Positions 1-7,770 of a stretch of 38,410 bases of DNA are shown piece after piece (positions within the stretch are counted from its first letter, which is position 1; every line of letters starts with the position of its first letter). Below the pieces are notes generated by a model. The model was given only the letters and a program-made list of their open reading frames with translations. It was not told the DNA's origin and did not search any database. The stretch spans positions 1 through 38,410 of the forward strand of contig JAGHJS010000052.1 in NCBI GenBank assembly GCA_017886545.1, in the 5' to 3' direction. Source of the stretch: Clostridia bacterium (GTDB lineage: Bacteria > Bacillota > Clostridia > Christensenellales > Borkfalkiaceae). The translations under genes were made by a program, and so were the position numbers.

Positions 1-2
1 AC

Positions 3-1025
3 CCGGAGGCGGTGGAGCTGTTCGAACTGTTCAAAGAGCTGACCCTGAGCGAAGTGAGCAAGATCTACGAGCTGCTGGACGTGCATTTCGACAGCTGGGC
101 GGGCGAAAGTTTTTACAACGACAAGATGCAGCCCGTCATCGACGAACTGCGCGAAAAGGGGCTGCTCGTCGAAAGCGAAGGGGCGCAGATCGTCGACCTC
201 TCCGCCTACGATATGCCGCCCTGCATCATCCTGCGCTCGGACGGCGCGTCGCTGTACGCCACGCGCGACATCGCCGCGGCGATCTACCGCAAGAACACCT
301 ACGACTTTTACAAGTGCCTGTACGTCGTCGCCTACCAGCAGAATCTGCATTTCCGGCAGTTTTTCAAAGTGCTGGAGCTCATGGGCAAGCCCTGGGCGAA
401 AGATCTGGTGCACGTCGCCTACGGCATGGTATCTTTGGAAGAGGGGTCCATGTCCACCCGCAAGGGGCGCGTGGTGTACCTGAAAGACGTGATCGACCGC
501 TGCATCGAAAAGGCGCTCGCCATCATCACCGAAAAGAACCCGCAGCTTGAAAACAAAGAGGAGATCGCCGGAACGGTGGGCGTGGGAGCGGTCATCTTCG
601 GCGCGCTGTACAACAACAAGATCAAGGATATCACTTTCTCCTACGACAAGGTGCTCAATTTCGAGGGCGAAACGTCCTGCTATGTGCAGTACACCTGCGC
701 CCGCGCGAACAGTGTATTGGAAAAGGGCGGGGCGGAGCGCAGCAGCGCGCCCGAAACCGTCACCCCGCAGGAGTTCGAGGTGATAAAAAAGCTCGCTGAA
801 TTCCCCGACGTGCTCAAAAACGCGCTGGAAAAGTACGAGCCCTGCTTTATCGCCCGCTATTGCGTCGACCTTGCCCAGCTCTACAATAAGTTCTATTTCG
901 ACTGTTCCATCCTGAACGCCGAAGAGCCGACCCGTTCCTTCCGCCTCGCCCTCACCGAAAGCGTCCTCATCACGCTGAAAAACGGGTTGGGGCTGTTAGG
1001 CATCGGCGTTCCTTCCAAGATGTAG
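3..1025 (+). CDS. argS: Arginyl-tRNA synthetase, C-terminal part (5' end outside window)
   Basis: Class I aminoacyl-tRNA synthetase that charges tRNA-Arg in the cytoplasm. The reading frame is open from base 3, so the start codon and the HIGH-motif region lie before the window; about 340 residues are visible. The segment MSTRKG, coded from about base 450, corresponds to the KMSKS-type signature loop of ArgRS. The last third (VQYTCARANSVL and the helical stretch after it) matches the DALR anticodon-binding domain. The protein ends in LLGIGVPSKM, close to the usual ArgRS C-terminus, so the 3' end looks complete. Family identity is clear from sequence. Confidence 0.96.
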   Translation, partial: PEAVELFELFKELTLSEVSKIYELLDVHFDSWAGESFYNDKMQPVIDELREKGLLVESEGAQIVDLSAYDMPPCIILRSDGASLYATRDIAAAIYRKNTYDFYKCLYVVAYQQNLHFRQFFKVLELMGKPWAKDLVHVAYGMVSLEEGSMSTRKGRVVYLKDVIDRCIEKALAIITEKNPQLENKEEIAGTVGVGAVIFGALYNNKIKDITFSYDKVLNFEGETSCYVQYTCARANSVLEKGGAERSSAPETVTPQEFEVIKKLAEFPDVLKNALEKYEPCFIARYCVDLAQLYNKFYFDCSILNAEEPTRSFRLALTESVLITLKNGLGLLGIGVPSKM

Positions 1026-1519
1026 TTTCGCCGCGGATTTGCGGCGCATAGCTTTGTCAGGCTTGCGTTTTGCATCGGGTCACGTACGTCTGTGTACGCT
1101 TCCCTCGCAAAGCCGCGCCTTCCTCGCTCTGCTTGCAACTGCGCGGCGAAACGTGATGGGGTTCACGCGTTTCTCGCGCAAAGGCGCTGCGAAACGCCGT
1201 GAATTTGAGGGGAAACCCGAACGGCTTTCCCCTCCGCGCGCGATAGTTCAGGGCTTTGTATTATAGAAATCGCGCGCGTTCACCCCTTCCGTGCGCCGCC
1301 TGTGCGGCGTAAGGTGCAAAAGGCAAAAGCGTGGTTTTGCCTTTTGCAAGAGATCGTGTATGCTCCCTCAGGTTTTCCTCGCGCGCCTCGTCTTGCTCGC
1401 GTCTCCGCACCGAAACGGCTATGGGGCTGCGCGGCGAAACGGCTTGCTGGCTTATACGTTTGCAAATCGGGCGTATGCGCAGTTTTGCGTAAAAACGCTC
1501 TGTACGATAAGGAAGTTCT
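1026..1519. other. 494-bp intergenic region rich in perfect inverted repeats, no convincing gene
   Basis: No ORF here looks real: both strands carry short Arg/Ala-rich ORFs without ribosome binding sites. The stretch holds a run of inverted repeats: CGCCGC/GCGGCG just after the argS stop (1028-1045), GAGGGGAAA/TTTCCCCTC (1207-1234), GCGCGCGAT/ATCGCGCGC (1236-1277, 24-nt loop), a CGCCGC/GCGGCG hairpin with flanking CACC/GGTG (1294-1309), and a perfect 13-bp stem with a 6-nt loop (1316-1347). None has a strong T-tract on either strand. I could not find a clear promoter for the downstream HAD gene. It may be a repeat element or a structured RNA; see the findings. Confidence 0.6.
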
Positions 1520-2179
1520 ATGCTCAAAGCAGTTTTATTCGATCTGGACGGCACGGTCCTGCATACATTGCCCGACCTCAACGCCTGCATGAACGAGGCG
1601 CTGCGGCAGTTCGGCTGCCCGCCTGTCACCATGGAGCAGAGCCGCGCCTTCGTCGGGCACGGCGGCAAGCAGTACGCGGTGCAGGCGCTGCCGCCCGAAA
1701 AAAAGAAGGACATCGACGCCTTTTACACGCTCTACCAAAGCGTGCACGTTCACTGGAACAACACGCGCACAAAGCCCTTCCCACATGAAGAGGAGTGCCT
1801 TGCCGCCCTGCGGGAGCGGGGCTTGAAACTCGCCGTCGTCACCAACAAATCGCAGGGCGCGGCGGACGTGCTCAAAGCCACCCTTCTGAAAGAGTACGGC
1901 TTTTCCGCCGTCATCGGCAACCGCGCGGGCGTGCCCGTCAAGCCCGACCCCGCCACGACGTTCGAGGCGCTGCGCCTGCTCGTCGTATCCGCGGACGAAG
2001 CGGTGTTCGTCGGCGACGGCGATACCGACGTGCAGACGGCGAAAAACGCGGGCATGCGCTGCGTGAGCGTGCTGTGGGGCTACCGCTCGCGCGAACAGTT
2101 GCTTGCGGCGGGCGCGTCGCAATTCGCCGAAACGTTTTTAGAGTTGAAGGACATCCTGCTGCAAATGGCGGCAGAATAG
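1520..2179 (+). CDS. HAD-superfamily phosphatase, phosphoglycolate phosphatase-like
   Basis: A 219-residue cytoplasmic HAD hydrolase, the usual length for Gph/PGMB-like members with a helical cap (cap C1 about residues 15-80). Motif I is FDLDGT with nucleophile Asp8 and acid/base Asp10. Motif II is VVTNKS. The motif III lysine lies in VKPDP. Motif IV is GDGDTDV, with Gly where many relatives have Ser. The family dephosphorylates small phosphate esters, such as 2-phosphoglycolate or sugar phosphates; the substrate cannot be read from the sequence. The start ATG at 1520 follows AAGGAAG, and the phosphatase fold begins at once, so no earlier start is needed. The gene stands alone, bounded by the palindromic region and a strong terminator. 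Confidence 0.88.
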   Translation: MLKAVLFDLDGTVLHTLPDLNACMNEALRQFGCPPVTMEQSRAFVGHGGKQYAVQALPPEKKKDIDAFYTLYQSVHVHWNNTRTKPFPHEEECLAALRERGLKLAVVTNKSQGAADVLKATLLKEYGFSAVIGNRAGVPVKPDPATTFEALRLLVVSADEAVFVGDGDTDVQTAKNAGMRCVSVLWGYRSREQLLAAGASQFAETFLELKDILLQMAAE

Positions 2180-2182
2180 GGG

Positions 2183-2225
2183 AAAGCCCTCCGCGGCGCA
2201 TAAGCGTCGCGGAGGGCTTTTTGCA
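2183..2225 (+). terminator. Rho-independent terminator of the HAD gene
   Basis: GCCCTCCGCGGCGC pairs with GCGTCGCGGAGGGC across the loop ATAA, one wobble pair apart from perfect, followed by TTTTT. It lies four bases after the HAD stop codon. Confidence 0.9.
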
Positions 2226-2260
2226 TTTTTTAAAAGGGAGCGTCCTTTGCCGCTTTCCCT

Positions 2261-2647
2261 TTACGGGCGGCGTCCGTCGGCGGCGGAGTAAAGGATGCAG
2301 AAGGCGGTCATCGCCATAACGAATCCGCCGAACACGGGCGTGAGGTTCACGGTCACGTCCGAACGCGTGCGGTACAGCCCGCTGCCGACGGCATACAGCA
2401 GCGAATAGATGCAGATCTCTACGGCGGGCGGGATGTACAGTCTGTACTTTTTCTGCACGAACACGGGCACGCTGATGAGCGCAAGTTCAAAGAGGGTGAA
2501 CAGCGCATAGGCGAGCAGCTCGGCGGGCGTGAACGCCCCCGCGCGGAAATGTGCGAGGAGCGCGCCCGCAAAGAACAGCAGGAGCAGCGCCGCGCACACG
2601 ATATAGACGACGCCCGTCGACTTTTTTCCGAAGATGTTTTTCAGCAT
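2261..2647 (-). CDS. Small membrane protein of unknown function, four predicted TM segments
   Basis: I do not recognise a family. The 128-residue product has about four hydrophobic helices (near residues 12-33, 42-63, 72-90 and 105-125) joined by short loops, with a basic N-terminus (MLKNIFGKK), so it is probably an inner-membrane protein. It lies 65 bp downstream of the DUF6062-type gene on the same strand and probably shares its transcript. The chosen ATG at 2645-2647 has only a weak upstream ribosome binding site; the open frame runs further upstream, but that part is Arg/Pro-rich and overlaps the neighbouring gene in another frame, so it is unlikely to be coding. Confidence 0.6.
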   Translation of the reverse strand: MLKNIFGKKSTGVVYIVCAALLLLFFAGALLAHFRAGAFTPAELLAYALFTLFELALISVPVFVQKKYRLYIPPAVEICIYSLLYAVGSGLYRTRSDVTVNLTPVFGGFVMAMTAFCILYSAADGRRP

Positions 2648-2712
2648 AAGCGCAGAAGAAAGTTCGCTACGGGGAAAGGCAAAAAAAGGGCGGCAAAAAG
2701 AGGAAGGCGCGG

Positions 2713-3390
2713 CTATTTCGCCTCTTCGCCGTGCAGGCGCTGTACGGCGCGGAGGAGCGCCGTTTCCGCTCCCTCCCAGGGCACGTTCGCGTTGCGGTAG
2801 TCGTGCTTGGAACAGAATTTGTACAGGTCCTCCAGGAGGTCGTTCATCGCCTTTTTTTGCAGTTTGGAAAGGTCGTACACATACGAGCGGTTGCTGCCGT
2901 GCGCGTATTTGGCGTGGGCGAGCAGCGCGGCGTAGTGTTCGAGGCAGAACCCGTTCGTTTTGAGCAGCACGTCCTTGAATTTCGGCTCGCCGTCGTACAT
3001 TTCGGCGATGGTCTTGTAGTAGCGCACCATGCTGTCCTCCACGCTGTCGCAGATGACGCACGTTTCGCCGCAGTGCGCAAAGTACTCCGCCTGTTTCAGC
3101 GCAAGTTTCACGTTGTCGGTCACTTCGAGTTTCGCTTTGAGCGTGGTGATGCGCGTCACATGCTGGAGCGCGAGCGAAAGTTTGTTCTTGCGCGCGAGCA
3201 TCATCTGCGTGTGGTGGGCGCAGAAGCCGCGTTCGTTCACCTTTTTGCGCTGGTCGTCCTCCATCACGGCGTCGTTCAGGTACTGTTCCGCCAGCCTGTT
3301 TTCAAGGATGTTGCGGATGCGGCAGAGCGGGCATTCGCAGCCGGGCTTGAATTCCTGATAGATGAGCATGTTGCCGATGTGGTAGTGCAT
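2713..3390 (-). CDS. DUF6062-type Cys-rich protein
   Basis: A 225-residue cytoplasmic protein that begins MHYHIGNML and resembles the DUF6062 family of Clostridia, whose function is not known. It carries four Cys/His clusters that suggest metal binding or a redox role: CECPLCR near the N-terminus, GFCAHH around residue 70, CGETCVIC in the middle, and GFCLEHY in the second half. The repeated GFC-x-H and CPLC/CVIC pattern suggests two duplicated halves. The start at 3390 was chosen because AGGAGG ends five bases before it; an ATG seven codons upstream would put that site inside the gene. A TTGCAT/TATAAT promoter lies just upstream. Confidence 0.78.
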   Translation of the reverse strand: MHYHIGNMLIYQEFKPGCECPLCRIRNILENRLAEQYLNDAVMEDDQRKKVNERGFCAHHTQMMLARKNKLSLALQHVTRITTLKAKLEVTDNVKLALKQAEYFAHCGETCVICDSVEDSMVRYYKTIAEMYDGEPKFKDVLLKTNGFCLEHYAALLAHAKYAHGSNRSYVYDLSKLQKKAMNDLLEDLYKFCSKHDYRNANVPWEGAETALLRAVQRLHGEEAK

Positions 3391-3419
3391 GGGCTCCTCC
3401 TTGGGGTTCACTGATTTTC

Positions 3420-3448
3420 ATTATAAAGCAAACGGGCGGAAAATGCAA
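3420..3448 (-). promoter_or_regulatory. Sigma-A-type promoter for the DUF6062-type gene
   Basis: On the minus strand TTGCAT (3443-3448) and TATAAT (3420-3425) are 17 bp apart, about 30 bp upstream of the start codon. It stands divergent from the dgk promoter. Confidence 0.8.
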
Positions 3449-3506
3449 CGCCGTGGGCGGAAAAAAGCGTGTTTCGCTGTTTTTCGCCGTTCGCGTCCGA
3501 TTCCGC

Positions 3507-3535
3507 TTGCTTTACCCGTTTTTTTGCGGTATAAT
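3507..3535 (+). promoter_or_regulatory. Sigma-A-type promoter for the diacylglycerol kinase-like gene
   Basis: TTGCTT (3507-3512) and a perfect TATAAT (3530-3535) with a 17-bp spacer, about 32 bp before the ATG at 3567. Confidence 0.8.
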
Positions 3536-3566
3536 GCAAAACAGGCATACAAATGAGGGAGTGCGC

Positions 3567-4493
3567 ATGAATTGTCTTTTTATCTATAACCCCGTGAGCG
3601 GAAAGGGAAAGATCGCGAAGATCGAGGGCAAGATCGTGCAGATGCTCGGGCGCGCGTTTGAACAGGTGGATGTGTACGCGACCAAGGGCCCGGGCGAAAT
3701 GACGCGCGTCGTTGCCGAGCGCGCGGGCGGGTATGGCGCGATCGTGTTTGCGGGCGGCGACGGCACGTTCAACGAAGTGCTGCAGGGCGTCTGCGAGTCG
3801 GGCGCGGATCCCGTGCTCGGGTACATCCCGGGCGGCACGGTGAACGACATCGCGCATTCGCTGCATATCCCGCGCGACCCGGAAAAGGCGCTTTCCGTCA
3901 TTTGCGGAGGGTACAGCGAGCGCTTTGACTGCATGCGCGCAAACGGGCGTTACGCGATGTATGTCGTTACCGCGGGCGCGTTCACGAGCGCGACCTATAA
4001 TGCCGCGCAGACGCAGAAAAAGAGGTTCGGCAGGCTCGCCTATGGCTTTGAAGGGCTGCGCAAGAACATGCATTTCGATGTCTTCCCCGTTCGCGTACAG
4101 GGGGACGGGCAGGCGATCGAAACGCACACCGTGCTCATCCTGTTCATCAACGGGCAGTATGTTGCGGGCATGCACTGCAACCGCCGCGGCAATTTGCAGG
4201 ACGGCAGCATCGAGGTCGCCGTCGTGCGGCAGAAGGCGCATCCGAAATTCTTCGCCAAAGCGCGGGCGCTGTTCACCGTGGCGCGGCTGTTCCTGTTCGG
4301 GTACCGCCACGGCGGGAAAAACGTATTGCGCACGCAGGGCAGCCATTTTACGATCGAAACGGAGGAGTCTGTCGTCTGGAATTTTGACGGCGAGCGCGGC
4401 ACCCCGGGCAAGATCGCGGTGGACGTGCTGCCGGCGAAAGTCAGGATGCTCGTCCCCGAACCAAACAAGAGCAAGAAAAAAAGAGCGGAATGA
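3567..4493 (+). CDS. Diacylglycerol/lipid kinase of the DgkB/YegS/BmrU family
   Basis: A 308-residue ATP-dependent lipid kinase, the normal family length of about 300. The N-terminal catalytic domain shows the NPVSGKGK phosphate-binding start and the GGDGTFNEV signature (around residue 70), followed by GYIPGGTVNDIA, the usual G-x-x-P-x-G-T-x-N-D motif. The C-terminal beta domain ends in the typical FDGERG segment. The family recycles diacylglycerol to phosphatidic acid at the membrane or acts on related lipids; which lipid is not visible. The start ATG follows GAGGGAG. The stop codon lies in the loop of the terminator hairpin. Confidence 0.9.
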   Translation: MNCLFIYNPVSGKGKIAKIEGKIVQMLGRAFEQVDVYATKGPGEMTRVVAERAGGYGAIVFAGGDGTFNEVLQGVCESGADPVLGYIPGGTVNDIAHSLHIPRDPEKALSVICGGYSERFDCMRANGRYAMYVVTAGAFTSATYNAAQTQKKRFGRLAYGFEGLRKNMHFDVFPVRVQGDGQAIETHTVLILFINGQYVAGMHCNRRGNLQDGSIEVAVVRQKAHPKFFAKARALFTVARLFLFGYRHGGKNVLRTQGSHFTIETEESVVWNFDGERGTPGKIAVDVLPAKVRMLVPEPNKSKKKRAE

Positions 4494-4508
4494 ACCGCTC
4501 TTTTTTTG
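4482..4508 (+). terminator. Terminator overlapping the end of the lipid kinase gene
   Basis: AGAGCGG pairs with CCGCTCT, and the loop contains the TGA stop codon of the gene; eight T residues follow. Confidence 0.88.
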
Positions 4509-4510
4509 TG

Positions 4511-4547
4511 GAAAGGCGGGGAAAGCGTTGCGCTTTCCCCGCCTTTC
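4511..4547. terminator. 17-bp perfect hairpin between convergent genes
   Basis: A perfect 17-bp inverted repeat (4511-4527 with 4531-4547) with a TTG loop sits between two convergent genes. It lacks a proper T-tract on either side, so it may act as a transcript-end stabiliser rather than a full terminator. The solute-binding protein gene on the minus strand ends eight bases away. Confidence 0.6.
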
Positions 4548-4554
4548 GGTTGTC

Positions 4555-5952
4555 TTATGAAAGTCCGACGTTGGCGAGCCAGGTCGGCCAGTTGCTCTCG
4601 GCTGAGGACGCGATGGTCGTGAATGCCGTCGCAACGGTTGATGTGCCGTTCAGGACATTCATGAACGGACGCCATGCCGAGGTGCCCCAGATGTTGACCT
4701 GGTTTGCAAGATACAGCAGGCTGTCGGAGTAGTCCGTAAAGGAGGTGGACTTTTCGCGGACGGAGAGCACCTTGCTGAGAACGGTGTCGCTCGTCGTGAG
4801 CGGGGCAGTGGAGTCATACGCGAGGAGGGAGTGCGCTTTTTCAAAGAAGGTTTCGATGCCGTCGTCGCTTACGATATACTTGATGAACTCCTTTGCCTCA
4901 TCTGCCATGGTCGAGGTGGCGGGGATGGCGATGAACTGGTCTTCGCCGACCACATAGTTTACGTTCCGGTATTGCGCGCCGTCGATCACGGGCGTGTCCA
5001 TGAGTGCGAGTGTAAAGTTGCTCATGTCAACGTCCGCATTGGAGTAGCCGAGGATCTCGTTGTAGATCCAGTCCGCGTTGAACATCATTGCGGCATAGCC
5101 GTTCACGAAGTTCTGCTGGGCAACGTGGTTGCTCTTGTCCTGGCAGTTCGTCACGCAGTTTTCGGAGGTGAACAGCTCCGCCCATGCTTCTACGGCATCT
5201 TCCAGGTAGCCGTACGTCGCGCTCGTCGCCGCGTCGAAGTTCGTATAGTTCTCATATTTCAGAAATTCGTCGATCGCGTCTACGCCCGCAAGCTGCGCCC
5301 ACCAGGTGAATACCACATAATCGAAGTAGTCCGTGTTCTGGCCCGTGTACACAAAGGGCTTGACCGTCTCCATGCGGTCACCCGCCACGGGCAGCCTGGC
5401 ATTGTTGATCGTAGTGCACAGCTCCTTTAATTCTTCGACGGTCGTGGGGATCGGCCATTTGTTGTCCTCAAACATCTTCGCGTTGTAGTAGATCCCGCCC
5501 GTGCCCGCCGTCCAGGGGAGTCGGTAGACGTGCGTTTCGCCGCGATGGTCGGTGTAGTAGATGCTGTCCTTATACTCGTCTGCGAGTTTTGTTTTGATGG
5601 CTACGCCGTCGACCGTTTCGTCAACGAAATCGGTGAGGTCCAAAAATTTCCCTTGCGCGGCATAGGTTTTCCAGCTCGCGTCCGTGCATATGTACAGGTC
5701 GTCCTGATTGTTGCTGCCGGAAAGGTGCGAGCGGATCAGGTTTTCGGCGCTGTATTCGGCGGTCAGGTTGACCTCCACGCCCGTCTCTGCCGTATACCGC
5801 GCGGCGATCTCGTCCAGCCATTCTCTGCCGTAGCCCGCGCTGAGCGCTACGATGTTCAGCCCCGTATGCGCGTTTCCGCCGCAAGCGGCGACGGATACGA
5901 GCATGCAAGCCGCCAGTACGACGGCAATGATGGTAGCGAAAAACTTTTTCAT
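4555..5952 (-). CDS. Sugar ABC transporter substrate-binding lipoprotein (CUT1 family)
   Basis: A 465-residue extracellular solute-binding protein of the family-1 (MalE/UgpB-like) type. The N-terminus is a lipoprotein signal: basic MKKFF, a hydrophobic core, and the lipobox VAAC with the modified Cys at about residue 24. The mature part contains the usual DLYICTDASW and PWTAGTGGIYYNAKMFE segments of oligosaccharide-binding proteins. Start choice: GGAGG abuts the first ATG (5958) with no room, but sits seven bases before the second ATG (5952), which I use. It is divergent from the GH16-permease operon, and the two permeases there lack any other binding protein in the window, so it probably delivers glucan oligosaccharides to them. 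The ATPase is not encoded here, as is common for CUT1 systems sharing MsmK. Confidence 0.9.
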   Translation of the reverse strand: MKKFFATIIAVVLAACMLVSVAACGGNAHTGLNIVALSAGYGREWLDEIAARYTAETGVEVNLTAEYSAENLIRSHLSGSNNQDDLYICTDASWKTYAAQGKFLDLTDFVDETVDGVAIKTKLADEYKDSIYYTDHRGETHVYRLPWTAGTGGIYYNAKMFEDNKWPIPTTVEELKELCTTINNARLPVAGDRMETVKPFVYTGQNTDYFDYVVFTWWAQLAGVDAIDEFLKYENYTNFDAATSATYGYLEDAVEAWAELFTSENCVTNCQDKSNHVAQQNFVNGYAAMMFNADWIYNEILGYSNADVDMSNFTLALMDTPVIDGAQYRNVNYVVGEDQFIAIPATSTMADEAKEFIKYIVSDDGIETFFEKAHSLLAYDSTAPLTTSDTVLSKVLSVREKSTSFTDYSDSLLYLANQVNIWGTSAWRPFMNVLNGTSTVATAFTTIASSAESNWPTWLANVGLS

Positions 5953-6019
5953 GGGCATACCTCCGTTGGATGCTTACCGCCCGCCGCGTTCTTCTCTGCG
6001 GCGGGTCAGGATTGTCTTT

Positions 6020-6048
6020 ATTGTATCATACGGGCACCCGCTTGTCAA
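6020..6048 (-). promoter_or_regulatory. Promoter of the solute-binding protein gene
   Basis: On the minus strand TTGACA (6043-6048) and TACAAT (6020-6025) are separated by 17 bp. The predicted 5' UTR is about 60 nt and contains the GC hairpin at 5980-6005. Confidence 0.85.
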
Positions 6049-6276
6049 TAAATTTTTAATAAAGTTAAAAAATATTTTGTTTCATGGTCGCCTGCGCAGA
6101 TGGGAGGGGGTAAAAAAGAAGTTACAGATAAAACAGTTCGATCGTTTTCATAAATAATTATAAATTAAGAGAGATACAAGCATAAATTATTTGAATATCC
6201 TTCAAAAAATGTAAGAATGGGAAGAGCATTCGCCTTATTCTATGAGAAAATTATTTTTTTAATTCTGTTAAAAAAC

Positions 6277-6305
6277 TTGCAAATACGCAGCGCATATGCT
6301 ATACT
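6277..6305 (+). promoter_or_regulatory. Promoter of the GH16-permease-phosphorylase operon
   Basis: TTGCAA (6277-6282), 17-bp spacer, TATACT (6300-6305). The spacer carries a perfect GCATATGC palindrome, and just downstream is CCGAAA-N7-TTTCCGG; either could be an operator, but this is inference. Confidence 0.8.
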
Positions 6306-6338
6306 ATAGCCGAAAGAAAAAATTTCCGGGAGGAACCT

Positions 6339-7751
6339 ATGAAAAAAAGCTCTGCCAAAGGGAAGATGAAGCGCGCGTTCAGCGTTGCATTTGCCGCGCT
6401 CATCGCGGCGTGCGGATTTTCCTTTGCCGCATGCGCCGAAGAGGAGTCTGCGCGGGTAGAGGCGATCGCCCGCGGTGACGAAGCCGCACTGCTCACAGCC
6501 GCCGAACTCGACCTTGAAAATACGGTCTTTGACGATTTTTCGCAGGGTGTGGACAGTAGCCGCTGGTATATCGCCAACCAAAGCTGGGGCGCCTATTCCA
6601 ACGGCGGCGTGGTACCCGAAAACGTCGGGTACACCGACGACGGCGTACTCGTATTCACGGCGAACGGTTCCCATTATAAGAAAGGGGAGGTCGCGGGCGT
6701 GGGCAACGTGCGCGACGGGTCGCTGACGGGCGGCGCGCTCATTTCCAAATTCCTCGCCGGTCCCGGGAGGTATCAGGTGCGCATGAAGGTGCTGCCCCGA
6801 ATCGGCGCATGTACGGCGATGTGGGTGTATGCCTATCAGCAGACGGAAAGCGGCGCGCTCAATCACGAGATTGACATTGAGCTCCCCGGCGGCAACCGCA
6901 GCGGAACCATCGGGTTCGATTCCGTGCTCAATACCAACTACATCACCGAAGAGTACAACATTTCCGAAGATGTGCGCGTCGGCGACGTGCTGGGAGGCGA
7001 CGTTTATCTGAATGACGGGCAGTGGCATACGTTCGGATTCGACTGGTATACAGACCCCGCCATGATCGTCTATTCCGTTGACGGCGTGGTCACCGCCGTA
7101 ACGACCTCTTTTGTGCCGACCCTGCTCACCCGCCTGTGGCTGGGCGTATGGATCCCCAACAACGCGGGGTTCGTCGGCAGCCCGAATTTTGAAACGGACT
7201 ACATGCAGGTGGATTGGTTCCGTTACACGCCCTTCACGGGGCAGCCGTATGAGGAATACGAGCCGAATGTCGGTTCGGTGGCGGCTGAGGCGGAGTATCC
7301 TTCCGCGCCCACTGAATACGCATCGGCAGATAAAATATCCAACGGAACCTTTGAATATGTAACGGCACAGGACCCGGGCGGCTGGGTGCTTGCGAACGAT
7401 TGTGCGTTTACGGCAGACGGCGGAGCGGATTCCTCCGCAGGCGTGCATCTTACGGGCAACGGTATCCTGCGGCAGGATGTCGACGCCGTATACGGCGGAT
7501 TCCGGTATACTTTGGGGCTTATGGCAAAGACGAAGGGTACGGTCTGTGCCGACATTTTTTGGCAGACGGACATCAGCACCGTTAAAACGGAGACGATCGA
7601 ACTCTCCGCTGCGGACTGGACGTCGTTCACACGCGAGCTGATCGCCCCTGCCGGTTGCACGCGGCTGCGCATTGAGTTTTACACCGAGAACGGTGAAAGC
7701 GAACTGTGGCTGGACGACGTGTCGTTGCTGTTCAACGGCACGGAGGGCTGA
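6339..7751 (+). CDS. GH16 family beta-glucanase, secreted lipoprotein with C-terminal carbohydrate-binding-like domain
   Basis: A 470-residue secreted endo-beta-glucanase. The signal peptide ends in a lipobox-like SFAAC (Cys32), so it is probably anchored to the outer face of the membrane. The GH16 jelly-roll runs from about residue 62 to 310; the catalytic motif is EIDIE with nucleophile Glu177, Asp179 and acid/base Glu181. This unbulged E-x-D-x-E form is the one typical of lichenases rather than of most laminarinases (E-x-D-x-x-E). Trp-rich strands follow (GFDWYTDP, GVWIPNNAGF). From about residue 335 a second beta domain (SNGTFEY to WLDDVSLLF) resembles a CBM4/9-type module. It opens an operon with permeases and a phosphorylase, fitting beta-glucan breakdown; the exact linkage is not readable. 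Confidence 0.9.
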   Translation: MKKSSAKGKMKRAFSVAFAALIAACGFSFAACAEEESARVEAIARGDEAALLTAAELDLENTVFDDFSQGVDSSRWYIANQSWGAYSNGGVVPENVGYTDDGVLVFTANGSHYKKGEVAGVGNVRDGSLTGGALISKFLAGPGRYQVRMKVLPRIGACTAMWVYAYQQTESGALNHEIDIELPGGNRSGTIGFDSVLNTNYITEEYNISEDVRVGDVLGGDVYLNDGQWHTFGFDWYTDPAMIVYSVDGVVTAVTTSFVPTLLTRLWLGVWIPNNAGFVGSPNFETDYMQVDWFRYTPFTGQPYEEYEPNVGSVAAEAEYPSAPTEYASADKISNGTFEYVTAQDPGGWVLANDCAFTADGGADSSAGVHLTGNGILRQDVDAVYGGFRYTLGLMAKTKGTVCADIFWQTDISTVKTETIELSAADWTSFTRELIAPAGCTRLRIEFYTENGESELWLDDVSLLFNGTEG

Positions 7752-7770
7752 GTTTTCGCGGAGGGACGCT

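Larger units (their letters stand above)
5953..6338. other. AT-rich divergent intergenic region between binding protein and GH16 genes
   Basis: Holds the two divergent promoters listed separately. A perfect 8-bp hairpin (CCCGCCGC at 5980-5987 with GCGGCGGG at 5998-6005) lies in the 5' UTR of the binding-protein gene. From about 6050 to 6275 the sequence is strongly AT-rich and I see no gene, riboswitch or terminator in it. It is the obvious place for catabolite and ROK-type regulation. Confidence 0.6.

Noticed and set aside
3408-4634. 408-codon minus-strand ORF opposite the lipid kinase gene
   Set aside because: Shadow frame that would read through two terminator hairpins; composition is Arg/His-rich.
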